DNA of 64,000 bases from Cristatella mucedo (lineage: Eukaryota; Bryozoa; Phylactolaemata; Cristatellidae): contig WPIO01000145.1 in NCBI GenBank assembly GCA_009760855.2, forward strand, positions 397,001 to 461,000. Reading direction: 5' to 3'. Positions 38,940 through 49,911 of this stretch are shown one piece after another. A program made the position numbers and the translations under genes. Each line of letters opens with the position of its first letter. Position 1 is the first letter of the stretch. Below the pieces are notes generated by a model, which worked only from the letters and a program-made list of their open reading frames with translations, had not been told where the DNA came from and made no database searches.

Positions 38940-39744
38940 ACATCTGATTCTACATGAGGATAAAAGGATACTCAGGAAGTGCTAGCAATCTCTAGCGCAG
39001 CCATATACAGAGGCCTCGTGCCGAGATCCGACACGAGGAAGCATCATGTACATCTCTCCACTATCTCACAGCCCTGCACAGAAGTGCTGCATATGAATCA
39101 GCCAACCGTGGAAGCACCACAAAAATCAAAGAAAAATGCGTGCTTCCGACCGCCTGCAGCACAGCCGTGAAGCTGTTAAGCACAGCAGCAAGCTGGCGGC
39201 ACCAGCTCGGCGCCGGGAGCATTGTGGAACCTTCAGAGAAGAACCGCAGAGCAACCTTCTAATGCCCGCCGCCCTGTAGACACCTACTTATGCAAAGGCA
39301 GCTGCAGCAGTAGGGCAAGTGTGGTAGGCCAGTCAGCAAGCAAGCCATCGTCTGCCCAGCTCTTCCATGCGGTCAAGGGGAGAAGGAGGAGGCAGCAGCC
39401 TTCGTGAGCCGACGGCTAACAACTTTCGCAGGCTTAATACAAAATCGGACACTGTACCAGACCCAGGCACCAGCCAATCTGCTAAAGTGAATCTGCGATG
39501 GTAGAGAAAGGCAGGCAGAGCAAGAGCAGCTGCATGACAATGATGTTAGACAAGCATCAATAATTAGACTGGTGCTGCTGCTCCTCCTTTCGACGGGCAC
39601 CCAATCAGTCGGTGCCGCAAGCTCATTGGCAGTTTGATGCACGGCTACTCGTCAAGCATATGATTCTTTATTTAGCTAGCCCACCACTGCTTTCAGTAAA
39701 CTTCGGCTGTCCGTGACTGCTACATTTAGAAAAATGTACCCTTA
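38940..39744. other. unassigned interval
   Basis: Small open frames on both strands, none recognised. Composition is G+C-richer near 39180-39420. Confidence 0.35.
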
Positions 39745-40025
39745 ATGTAAAGGTCAGCTGATTCAATAGCCTCACTGTATAGCAGCAGAAGAGCAGAAGA
39801 AGGCCGAACCCAAACCAAGCAGCAGAAGGGGAAGAGGCAGAGAAGGGGAGAGCAGAGAAGGGGAAGCAGAGGGGAAGCAGAGAAGGGGAAGCAGAGGGGA
39901 AGCAGAGAAGGGGAAGCAGAGGGGCTAAGGCCCCTCCTGCAGCGGACAATGAAGCATTGTCTACAGCCGGAATGCAACCCACGACCTGGGTCGTGAAGAG
40001 CATGCACCTTATCCCTGGGCTAAGA
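39745..40025 (-). mobile_element. SINE family 1-like copy split by a minisatellite
   Basis: Tail part at 39750-39795 (cagctgattcaatagcctca, then cagaagagc) and head part at 39958-40025 (aacccacgacctgggtcgtg, then gggctaagac). Between them are gaaggggaagcagag-type tandem units. Divergent from copies 1-6. Confidence 0.55.
39810..39928. repeat. purine minisatellite (gggaagcagag units)
   Basis: Alternating gaaggggaagcag and aggggaagcag units, about 25-bp higher-order period, inserted within a SINE-like copy. Confidence 0.9.
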
Positions 40026-40039
40026 CCGAAATGAAAAGT

Positions 40040-40200
40040 TTTGCTGATTCAACAACCTCACTTATATTGATCCAGGAGAGCCTAAACGGCTATCACCACC
40101 TTTAGTGCAGTGGGCAATAAAGGATAGCACATGCACGACTAGAATCCAAGACCTGGGTCGTGGAGAGCCAGCACCTTACCCTTCTGCTAAGACCCAGGGG
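40040..40200 (-). mobile_element. SINE family 1-like copy, divergent
   Basis: gctgattcaacaacctc, then ggctatcaccacctt, tgggcaataaaggat and a tRNA-like head complement ending gctaagaccc. Lies directly beside the preceding split copy. Confidence 0.6.
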
Positions 40201-40216
40201 AAAACATAGAATGAGC

Positions 40217-40283
40217 TTGGATATATATATATATATATATACACGTGTCGCATTTATACAGGATATATATATATATATATATG

Positions 40284-40314
<31 letters not shown>

Positions 40315-40338
40315 CCTGTATAAATGCGACACGTATAC
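40217..40338. repeat. near-perfect AT-rich palindrome/hairpin
   Basis: Arm cgtgtcgcatttatacagg (from 40244) pairs with cctgtataaatgcgacacg (ending 40333). Between them lie (AT)n runs with a tgtatgta centre. A second (AT)n run precedes the left arm. Confidence 0.93.
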
Positions 40339-40339
40339 T

Positions 40340-40919
40340 TGTTGAAAGAATAGTGGCACCATAGGAGTCGTACTGGAGTCGTAATGGTTTGATGGAAAGA
40401 GGACTCCTTTTTTATTTATGAGCCAGCATATTACCTATCCAGACCAGATCAGATCATAAACACTGAAGCCTTCCTTGCCAGCATGTCCTGCTATTTTTTG
40501 CTGACCATCAATTGCATCTAGCATACGTAAACCAAAGATCTCCTCACACATTATAAGAAGGTTCTAACGTTTATTGACCAAAGCAATATAGCTTGGTTAT
40601 TGAAAAGAATCCCAGTTTCTTCTCGTGGGTCGTCAGATGAGTGACGCTCAGCAGTGATTTACTGTCTCGGAAAGTGCTCGGTCGAAGCTTCTTGAAGGTC
40701 CGTGCTCTCAACCAACTCTATCATTGGTCTGCACTGGGTAAGCCTGACCGAAGGACTGCCTCTCGTAAGCTATTACTGTGCAGTCGCACAGAAGCCAAGG
40801 CAGACTCATAGACTCACCGACGGCGATTGGAGAGGCCGCCGGACACAGGTAACCCTCGATGGCTGTTGAAAAAACTCTCATGTCGCCATCGATCTGGACT
40901 TGTTAACCACTTCACCATG
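40340..40919. other. unassigned interval
   Basis: No gene or repeat family recognised. Confidence 0.4.
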
Positions 40920-41010
40920 CTTCCTCTACAGCATATGTCAAAGTGCCTTGAAAGAGATTAAATCCTCTGATGGTGCCATACAAGTGAATTGTATTAGTAT
41001 TATGGTTTTC
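40920..41010 (+). mobile_element. LINE/SINE 3' tail fragment
   Basis: aaagtgccttgaaagagatt, cctctgatggtgccatacaa, gtgaattgtattagtatt: diverged version of the shared 3' end. Confidence 0.55.
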
Positions 41011-41267
41011 TTGAGGTATTATCTAATGCCGACATTAAGTCGTTACATCGACAGCTACCCATTCAAAGCGTTCGTGTGCTTAAACTGCAGCAATCAGACA
41101 GGCCTAGGCCGTACACAAAGCAAAGCCCGGACAGGCTCCACCTAAAGGTTCCCTCAGCATTAATTGACTGCAGACCAGTAGCAAGCCTCGCTGTGGATTG
41201 TTGGCCTCCTAGCCAGTGGATGAGACTGAACTGCAGCGAACGGATCGGTTGCTAACGCGGCCTCGCG

Positions 41268-41420
41268 CCGATGGCTTAACCAGTGGGTAAGACCATACAC
41301 CAAGGTCAGGCCTAGGTCGTGGGCTCGAGCCCACGTGTGGCAAATGTGATGAAGCGCCTGAATGGAGATTCTCTTGGATTTTCTTAAAGTTCTCTTGGGA
41401 CGAATGAATTATATATAAGA
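41268..41420 (+). mobile_element. SINE family 2, copy 6
   Basis: Forward copy: gatggcttaaccagtgggta, ggtcgtgggctcgagccc, gatgaagcgcctgaatggag, then an internally duplicated ttctct segment and gaatgaattatatata. Confidence 0.8.
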
Positions 41421-41576
41421 GCTGCATAGTTACCAGCTGCTCCTGTGTCTGCTGCCCGTATATCTAGCAGCCGAGCCTGATGCCTCGTCAAGCACGCATG
41501 ACCGTCTAATCGAGCTTGGAGCCCACCAACTGACACACTCTCGCCCAGCCAGTCTGGGGTAGCTGCGAGAACTTAA

Positions 41577-42560
41577 TAATAATAATAATATTGCACTTGA
41601 TAAAGCGCCCTCAGAGAACTTAATCTCTTTCTAGGCGCTTTACATTTGCTGCAAAGTGATACGCAATAGAATAGTAAGTAAAATCATGCTTGAAAAACAA
41701 ACAAAATGAATAACATGGTTAGGGGTTACATGCACTGGGTCAGCATGCAAATGTGGTTAGTGGCAGCATGAACAGTGTCAGCACGCATAAGCACATCGAG
41801 GACGAATCACAAGGACCCACTAAATGCTGTCCTAAATAGGTATGTTTTCAAGTTTCTTTTAAATGTGGTCAGGTCAGGGGATGTTCTGATGCAGGTCGGG
41901 AGGGAGTTCCAGGCTGTGGGAGCATACGAGCTAAATGCACGGTCTCCAAAGGATTTAAGGTTTGTACGAGGTATTTCTAGACTGTTGGATTCCGAAAAGC
42001 GAGTGGTACGATGCTTCGCCTGATGGGGTAGTATATCTGAAAGATAGGCTGGAGCCATAGAATGAAGAGACCTAAAAGTGAGCGACAAAACCTTGAAGTC
42101 AATCCGTTGCTTGACTGGTAACCAGTGCAGGTCGGCGAGAAGTGGAGTAATGTGGCAACTGCGACGCTCACGACAGACAAGCCTAGCTGCAGAGTTTTGC
42201 ACCAGCTGCAATCGCCTGATCGCACATGCTGGTAGGCCAGTAAGCAGTGAGTTGCAGAAGTCGAGACGAGATGTCACGAATGCATGGACCAACTTGGACG
42301 TGGTAGCCCTAATTTTAGCAATGTTATGAAGCTGAAAATAGGCTGATTTGACTGTGGAGCTGATGTGGTCGTCTAACGAGAGGTCGCTTTGGAATATGAC
42401 ACCTAGATTTCGAGCTGATGCAACTGGAGATATGCTGGCAGAGCGAATTTTGAAAGTCAGCCTTTCCAATTTCTGAATAACACTAGGTTTGCCCATAACT
42501 AGTAAGTTAGTTTGTTTCACTTTATTATTCAATAATCTTCCGAGATCAGCTAGCATGGGT
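41577..42560 (-). mobile_element. LINE 3' third, recent copy with intact ORF end
   Basis: The minus-strand frame 42577-41807 is open for 256 codons: NKVKQTNLLVMGKPSVIQKL, ARNLGVIFQSDLSLDDHISS, KLVHAFVTSRLDFCNSLLTG, QLVQNSAARLVCRERRSCHI, ending at SGSL and a stop. 3' end complement ctttctaggcgctttacatt and (AAT)n at 41577. Nearly identical to the 11.9-kb copy. Confidence 0.93.
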
Positions 42561-42582
42561 GCCAGTGTAACAAGCAAGAGCC

Positions 42583-43800
42583 TATCCAGAGTATACCCAA
42601 GATTTAAAAGGGTCTAGGCCGCTTTATGCCCCCTCGGTTAAAACGGCCTAGGCCACTTTTAACCCAGGGTGTAAAATAGGCTAGGTCAACTATATCTTTA
42701 TCTATATTTATATCTATAACTATATCAACTATATCCTTCCAGCTCCAGGGTAGAATGTACCCCATCTGAGAGATGAACTATAACAAACGCTTTTAATTAT
42801 TGTCTATTTTTCAGTGGCAATTAGTCAAACGGGGAAGGCATCGCAGGGAGGAGGTTCTGCGACACAGCAATCACGTCAACGATCGACACTGAGGTCATAA
42901 GAGCAGACAGCCAGCCAGAGGCCGTCCTCACTTACCTGCTCCTTCGATCTGCATACACTTCTCACCTTTCCTCCTACTAGCCTACACTCTGCGCCTGCCG
43001 ATGTCAAAAAGCGTGAACTTGCCGTCATCACCAACAGTGCCAGGAGCGGCGTCGCTACAGGCCAGGGCGCCTGCGTGAGCAGGAAGCGGAAGCAGCGAGC
43101 TCCTAAAGCTTTCGTCCTACTGAGCAAAAGGATCGATCAGCGACGGTCTTTAGTTTGCAGTACGGGACACTTACAACTCGAATTAAGTCAACAAATATGA
43201 GCTGAGGCAATAGGCGAATTTGAAAACAACTTGCGGTTTGTGGATTTAAAGCCGAACAGCGAAAATCCCAAACCAGCCGGGCGACACAGACGACTGCCCT
43301 TACAACCAGAAAGTGAATCCTGAGTTTTCAAGATTCCTAATTAAATCGAGATCCTCTCAGAATTATGCAGTATGTACACCTTTCGCCTTCTGTAGCGACG
43401 CAGAGTCACAATGACTGGGCGCATAACTACGGTGTATAGTTTTCTACAGCGAACACAGAGCCCGAGGGCTATCGGTTCGCATACGGTAGCCAACATTCCA
43501 ACTTAAGAAAAAGTTAGTAGAAAAGACGAGGCAGGTGAGAGATCGGAGTAATGAGTGCCGATAAGAACGGGGGGGGAGAAAGCAGAAAATAGGGTGTCAG
43601 GGTCGGCACCGGTGCGGATGTGTGAACCATCTCTTAAAGTTTCTTGTGTGCATCGCTCAAATATATTGATTTGACGGGGTAAAATTTGGCCTGGGGGAGT
43701 ATAAAGTGGCCTAGGCCATGTTATAACTCTGGGGTGAGAAGTGGCCTGGGCCGTTTTAACCTCGGATATACTCCGGCCTGGGAGTATACCGTAGCCCGTT
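42583..43800. mobile_element. 1.2-kb element with imperfect terminal inverted repeats, class unknown
   Basis: Left end: gagtataccc, then ggtctaggccgctttatg, cctcggttaaaacggccta and ggccacttttaaccc. The right end read in reverse has ggtatactccc, then ccgaggttaaaacggccc, aggccacttctcacccc and atggcctaggccac. The motif ggcctaggccac recurs in both ends. No transposase frame was recognised inside; a (TATATC)n stretch sits at 42695-42735. A non-autonomous DNA transposon is the likely reading. Confidence 0.6.
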
Positions 43801-44640
43801 ACGCCGGGATTGTGTCACGTGATCAGACGCGGCCTTACCCACTGAAGGCTCCAACCAAGCCCTGCTGCTGAGCTGACCGGTTTATTTATCAGCCACACGC
43901 TCTCGTCCAGACATTTTTTGTCCTCTATTCTTAGCGGAAAAATTCAATAGGCTATATAATTACTTGGGGCTACGAATCTTTTACTCGCTCACTAGGCAGG
44001 CTCAGAGGCAGCTGGAAGTGAGCAAAGTCGAGTGCATTGTGGCTGACCTTCTCCGGTACAGTGGCAGAGGTTAACTCGCTCGCAACTTATTAAAGTACAT
44101 GGAGCACGCTGAATTCCGATCGTAAATGCTGCGGCTGTTCATGCATTTGTTCACTCTGATATACCAACCGGACTGAGTTGAAGGGCGACCCGAAAGGCAG
44201 TGGACTCGAGCCAAGCGCGGGACGCTGAAAGCCCGAGTGCTAGCGACTACCCCGCGACGGCCCTGCTTATGCCCGATTGATCCATAGATTGATTCGAGCT
44301 TCAGGTCTTCTGCTCTTGCTGACTTTCTTCCCCTGGTTATCAACGACCAAGAATCTTCCGGTGAGAGCAATAAGGCAACCAATACAGCCGGGCTTCCGGT
44401 AAAAGTAACACTATCGTCCCCAGTCTGTTTCAGATCGCGAGACAACATATGTAAGCATTAATGACTTAAGAATGATACACAATCTTTGAAAGTAGATTTT
44501 CTAGCACAGAAAGAGACTGGGCGAATAAGAGAGGTGAGTGAGTAAGAGATTGAGAAAGAGAGACAGAAACCGGGATAGAGGAGAAATTGTGGACTAGAGA
44601 GATTAGACAATGAAACCGAAGGGAGGGTAGGTAAAAGAGC
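43801..44640. other. unassigned interval
   Basis: One 125-codon minus frame (44071-44448) lacks recognised motifs. Part of it (gtgctagcgactaccccgcg near 44237) reads like a decayed tRNA-like head. Confidence 0.35.
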
Positions 44641-44650
44641 AAGCGACCGT

Positions 44651-44677
44651 GAGAGAGAGAGAGAGAGAGCAAGAGGT

Positions 44678-44729
<52 letters not shown>
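44651..44729. repeat. (GA)n microsatellite
   Basis: gagaga runs broken by gcaagagg and aaagac. Confidence 0.95.
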
Positions 44730-46110
44730 TTTGACGTTGTACGAGCATTTAATTTATATATTGCAATGCATAATCACTTAATTTGTGACGGCGCACGCGC
44801 TTTATGGTCTCTTATTCAAGCTGCTTTTATTCTGCCGGTGCGTTTCTAAAGACCTGGCCAAAACCACGAAGACTTAATTTAAAGAAATGCGAAAAAATTT
44901 AAGGTTGCCTTTTAGAAGAGAAACTATTTACAAATTCAGCCTTGAGTTATAATGCTCGAAGTAACGACCGACTTAACATTAAAAAGATTACGACATTACC
45001 GGCGGCGTGTAGCTTCTCACCCAGAAAAGCAAATTTTCATGTCAAGAGCATCCTGGGATCATTTTGCGTTGAGACTTCTGCTATTTCTTTAGATAAGTCC
45101 GCATTAAAAAAGGCTGAGGCTCAAATCTCCTATCGGGTTCGATAGCTAGTTCAAAAAGCAGCCGATTCATTTACAGGTACCCAGCAGCATAAGAGATTTG
45201 GTGGATTCATCACCAACCACTTCCAATGGGCAATACAGGATTGCCTAGTGAACGAATTCAACCCGAAGCAACATCCGCTTCCCTATGCAGTGCAGCTGAA
45301 CACCCAGTGGCAGATTTCGCGATTGGTGGTCGCTGATAATAATAATAATAACAATAGTAATACATTTATCACATCGACATGTCAAACAAATTAGATACGC
45401 ATCGGTGGGAAAATTTAGGAGTTTAAGCTCATAAGCCGGAGGAGCCTTATATCTCGGCGTAAAAATAAAACTGGCGGAGCTTCAAGTATTGGGAGACCGG
45501 AAAAATTAAACCGACCAACAGAGTGGCTAAGATTATCGTACGGGCGGTATAAACCTCGAGATGCGGCAGAAAGTCGGGGACTTAACTTCAAAATATTTGA
45601 ATAGAAGCTCTTCAGAGTACAATAAAAAGCTTTTAGAGGCCCCCGAGAACCTTTCCGAGCAGATTTCAAAGGAAAGCCTTTGGTCTTCTGTGAATTAATT
45701 ACAGCAATTAGAGTACAATAACTTGCTCTTAACAGGTTAAGGTGATAATTATCATGTTGAATGTTTCATTTAGCGATTAGATTACAACTAATAAAAACTT
45801 CTGGGAAATCTCTAGCGGCGCGTCGCCAGCATTTCTTTTGATGCCCCCCTCAGCAGCTATCTTTAAACCTGCCTTAAAAGAAATACCTATTTGAAAACTC
45901 TAGAAACGTAATCCCCACTTAAAAAACCGAAGCTATTTGGAAACCGATGCTGACCGTTGGCGCCGAGGGCACATCGCTCCTTCGGAGCCTTTCTACCGTA
46001 ACCATCAAAAAATGGGAAAGTCTTTTCTTGAGAAACTCCTTGCATCTGCCACACCGGCAAGCCTCTGGAACCTTTTTGCTTCTCGAACAGTGAGCAGTCA
46101 AACGTCTACA
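44730..46110. other. unassigned interval
   Basis: Apart from a degraded SINE-like stretch near 45165-45330 and an (AAT)n run at 45339-45351, nothing recognisable. Confidence 0.4.
45165..45330 (-). mobile_element. degraded SINE family 1-like copy
   Basis: Ordered similarity to the family body: agccgattcattt, agcagcataagag, catcaccaaccactt and gggcaatacaggattgcc. Confidence 0.4.
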
Positions 46111-46164
46111 TGGAAATCATAGAGATCGTGTACTCTCGTGGCGCTATAAAAAGACAATATTATT
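46111..46164 (+). mobile_element. 3' tail scrap of the LINE/SINE 2 type
   Basis: gaaatcatagagatcgtg, actctcgtggcgctataaaa resemble the shared 3' end. Confidence 0.4.
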
Positions 46165-46530
46165 TCACTTCCTTTGGAGACGTGCCTTTAGCTCGTACGC
46201 TTCCAATGCTTGGAACTCACCCACGACTTGCGTCACGATATCTCCTGACTTGATCCCATTTAAAAAGAAACTAAAAAAGCACCTATTTATCGCAGCATTT
46301 AGTGGTTCCTTCTGATTCGTTCTTTCTGTGCTTATACCCGCTGACACTGTGCATGCTACCACTAACCATACTTGCATGCTGACCCTGTGCATGTCACCCC
46401 TAACCATGTTATTATTGTTGTTTATTGAGCATGCTACCACTGACCATTCAATCGTGTTTCCTTTGCAGCAAATTTAAAGCGCCTAGAACGAGATTGAGTT
46501 ATCCAGGGCGCTATATCGAATGTATTATAA
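46165..46530 (+). mobile_element. LINE 3' end
   Basis: ggagacgtgcctttagctcg, gcttggaactcacccacgac, ctgcatgtcacccctaacc, then gcaaatttaaagcgcctaga and gggcgctatatcgaatgtat. Confidence 0.85.
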
Positions 46531-47385
46531 TTAATACTCACTTAATTTTCAAGCCCGGTGTAGCCCCTCTCTCGAACAACAAGGGTCACCTGGAAAGTCT
46601 GCCGAGCTATCGTGAGGCGGATTAGGGTGCAAGAGATATTTGTATTGCTCATTTGGCCAAGCTACGATCCATGCTAGAGCATCCGATTTGTCTGAATATT
46701 GACATCCGTCCGATCTGTCTGAATATTGAAATTCTTAGGCGACCAGCTGCAGGTCTCCCCAGTAGGTCGTCGCTATTTAGCACTTCAAATTGTTTAGCAA
46801 AGCTAAGGGAGAACCCAAGAGACCAATCTGGAGCGAGAGCTTTGGAGGGGCGCCGTACAAAACGTCTTTCTAGCATTCCTCTAGGTCCCTGTCTCGACCC
46901 CTCGGACACGTGACCGTGGAGCGGCGCTTCAAAGTTGCACGGCCCGGCAGGCTTCGGTAGCTTTTCCTTCATGGAAATTCCTCTAAAAAAAGTGGAAGCC
47001 TGTGGCTCTTTCGCTCATATAAAAAATGATATTTTCAATTTTGGAAGGGAATAAAGCACCGCCGAGTGAAGGCGTGCCGTGCCGCAGGCGGACTAGCGAA
47101 GACTTCTTTTGATTTTTCTAAGAAAAAAGGAATCTACTCCCTCAGCCTATCGAGAATTGACGTCTCCCTTGACGTTATACAGACAGCACTCTCTAAACTT
47201 ACTCCAAATGTGCACGCGGAATGAGCATCGTGCAAGCTTCCGTTTCAACCTTGCTTCAGAAAAAAATAAAAGACTTCGGAGAGGCTTCTTTAAAACAAAA
47301 AACCTGGCAACCATCTGAGAAGGGCTATCGGGACTCCAGAAGGTGACAACGGACAATTTTTGGCAAACGGGGTTGAATAGCTGTA
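46531..47385. other. unassigned interval with a small tandem duplication
   Basis: atccgatttgtctgaatatt and gtccgatctgtctgaatatt occur 27 bp apart at 46680-46730. Nothing else recognised. Confidence 0.5.
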
Positions 47386-47389
47386 ATTA

Positions 47390-48745
47390 ATAATACTAAT
47401 ACATGTGTACAGCGCCCTCAGGAATGTTGTAGAGGAAGTATGATCAAATGGTTAGTGGTAAAATCCAGATGTCAAAAAGCCTATCACTGCTAGATGTAAC
47501 ATGGACAGGGTCAACATGCAAATGTGGCTAGTGGTAACATGCACAGTGCCAGCATGCATAAGTACTTTAGGACAAATCACAAGAACCGTCCAAATGCTGA
47601 AAAAAACAGATGCAGATTCAGCTTTAAATTATGTCGTCAAGTCAGGAGATGTCGTGGGGTCAGACGGGATTGAGTTTCGGGCTTTGGGAGCATGCGATCT
47701 AAAGGCACGGTCTCCAAAGGACTTGAGATTTGTACGATACATGGGTAAACAGTTAGCTTACTAGTTATGGGCAAACCCAGTGTGATTCAGAGATTGGAAA
47801 GGCTGTCTCTCAAAATTGGCTCTGCCAGCATATCTCCTGTTGAATCAGCTCGAAATCTAGGTGTCATATTCCAAAGCGACCTCTCGTTAGACGACCATAT
47901 CAGCCCCACAGTCAAATCTGCCTATTTTCAGCTTCATAACATTGCTAAAATTCGGGCTTGTTTAGATAAGGATACCACGTCTAAGTTGGTCCGTGCATTC
48001 GTGACATCTCGTCTCGACTTCTGCAACTCACTGCTTACTGGCCTACCAGCATGTGCGATCAGGCGATTGCAGCTGGTGCAAAACTCTGCAGCTAAGCTTG
48101 TCTGTCATGAGCGTCGCAGTTGCCACATTACACCACTTCTCGCCGACCTGCACTGGCTACCAGTCAAGCAACGGATTGACTTCAAGGTTTTGTCGCTCAC
48201 TTTTAGGTCCCCTCATTCTATGGCTCCAGCCTATCTCTCCGACATACTCCCCCATCAGGCCAAGCATCGTACCACCCGCTTTTCGGAATCCAACAGTCTA
48301 GAAATACCTCGTACAAACCTCAAATCCTTTGGAGACCGTGCATTTAGTTCGTATGCTCCCAAAGCCTGGAACTCCCTCCCGACCTGCGTCAGAACATCCC
48401 CTGACCTGACCACATTTAAAAGGAACTTAAAAACACACCTATTTAGGACAGCATTTAGTGGGTCCCTGTGATTCGTCCTTGATGTGCTTATGCGTGCTGA
48501 CACTGTGCATGCTGCCACTAACCACATTTGCATGCTGACCCTGTGCATGTCACCCCTAACCATGTTATTTATTTTGTTTGTTTTTCAAGCATGATTTTAC
48601 TTAGCATACAATTGCATTTCCCTTTGCAGCAAATGTAAAGCGCCTAGAAAGAGATTAAGTTCTCTGAGGGCGCTTTATCAAGTATATTATTATTATTATT
48701 ATTATTAGATTCCGAAAAGCGGGCAGTACGATGCTTAGCCATGTG
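47390..48745 (-). mobile_element. older LINE 3' end, interrupted by a younger LINE
   Basis: Minus-strand LINE sequence runs 47390-47742 (gcgccctcaggaatg at the tail, ending atttgtacgatac) and resumes at 48709-48745 (gattccgaaaagcgggcagt, then acgatgcttagcc). In the intact family these are separated by only about 18 bp, so 47748-48708 is an insertion. Confidence 0.8.
47748..48708 (+). mobile_element. young LINE 3' third with intact 234-codon frame
   Basis: From cttactagttatgggcaaac to gcgctttatcaagtatatta and (TTA)n. The frame 47767-48471 is uninterrupted: MGKPSVIQRLERLSLKIGSA, ARNLGVIFQSDLSLDDHISP, FVTSRLDFCNSLLTGLPACA, DLHWLPVKQRIDFKVLSLTF, ending SGSL. This is the region downstream of the YADD motif in L2/CR1-like reverse transcriptases. 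5' truncated. Confidence 0.94.
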
Positions 48746-49556
48746 GTTTCGCAGGCACCCGCGGGTCTGGCTGTTCCACTGCACCCACTAGTTACCCTGA
48801 TCAAAGAGGAAACTTCGCTAGCATAAAGAGGGGACGGTTGGGCACGAGCTTCCGGTAAATCGGTTCACTCTCTTCGCTCTCTTTGTTATTCTTTGGTATT
48901 TTTTACTCCCAGCACAAAGACACTCTCCAAAATGTTAAAGTATGCTATGAGATTAGTTCGCACGAAGCTTTCCAACCGGCTATGCTTTGAAAACCTCGCG
49001 ACTTTCAGCTAGAGCTAAAGCAGAGATATCCAACACTGTCTCGATGAGGTATTGGTAAACATTGATGGATCGGCTCTTGGGCACGTACATGCACTTGAGC
49101 ATCCACGCATGTGCACACGTTTCTGTAAAAGCTCGTCTCCGAAGGTTTATTCGCAGAATGGACATGCAGTAAAACCCGATTATCTTTCTGTGATGGTCTT
49201 TCCGTGAAAGTCTTACCATCAAGTCTTTCCACGACGCTATAGCATCCATCTTGAGCAAATTTCCGTGTATGGTATCAAGGTCGGCCAGGCGCCTAGACAT
49301 CAGGCACCAAAACACTTCAAAGCACGGTTATCCTCGCAATTGATAGACTTATGGTAAACATTGTGTCTTCCAAGAGATTGGTGTGTGCGCACAGAAAAAC
49401 TATGAATGTCAAAATCAAAGGACGAGATGACATATGAGATAATCATTCAAATGTGAGATTTGTTAAATGCAATAAATGCAAAGAGCTCTTCGGGTGGAAT
49501 TGGACTAATTAACCACGTGGACTAATGATCATTGCAATTTAATACGGCAGGATTTA
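48746..49556. other. unassigned interval
   Basis: A 111-codon minus frame (48980-49315) just downstream of DHRS1-like exon 3 shows no SDR motifs. It is not the missing exon 4. Confidence 0.4.
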
Positions 49557-49738
49557 GCAGTGATGGCACACTAGGTAAGGCAGTTGCTCTTTACGACCTC
49601 AGCCCCGAGGTCATGGGTTCGAATCTTGAGGTGGGCGGTCCTTTAATGCAGCTGCAAGCGGTGGCGATAGCCTTTAAGGCTCTTATACCGATATAAAAAA
49701 GAGGCTGTTAAATTAGCTAGTATCTATTTATTTATCTG
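49557..49738 (+). mobile_element. SINE family 1, copy 4, next to DHRS1-like exon 3
   Basis: Head tgatggcacactaggtaagg, B box gggttcgaatct and body aagcggtggcgatagcc. The tail reaches to within 30 bp of the exon 3 donor side, so on the gene strand it sits just inside intron 3. Confidence 0.88.
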
Positions 49739-49767
49739 ACTTCTCAGGGGCAGAACTTACTACTCAC

Positions 49768-49911
49768 CTGCACAGCGGCATACGCATTGTTGACAAGCAG
49801 ATCGAGTTGACCTTTCTGCTCGACATTAATCTTTTCAAAAAGTCGCCTCACATTCTCATCATTGCTGTGGTCGCATTGGACGGCAATGCATTTCCCGCCA
49901 CGGGCAGTTAT
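49768..49911 (-). CDS. DHRS1: DHRS1-like exon 3
   Basis: Exactly 48 codons. Acceptor tttcag ends at 49912 and donor gtgagt starts at 49767. Encodes ITARGGKCIAVQCDHSNDEN, then VRRLFEKINVEQKGQLDLLV and NNAYAAVQ, covering the acidic D of strand 3 and the NNA motif of strand 4 in SDR enzymes. Confidence 0.9.

Noticed and set aside
48980-49315. 111-codon minus frame considered as exon 4 of the DHRS1-like gene
   Set aside because: No YxxxK, no SSPG or WPG motifs of the family, and no good acceptor in phase.
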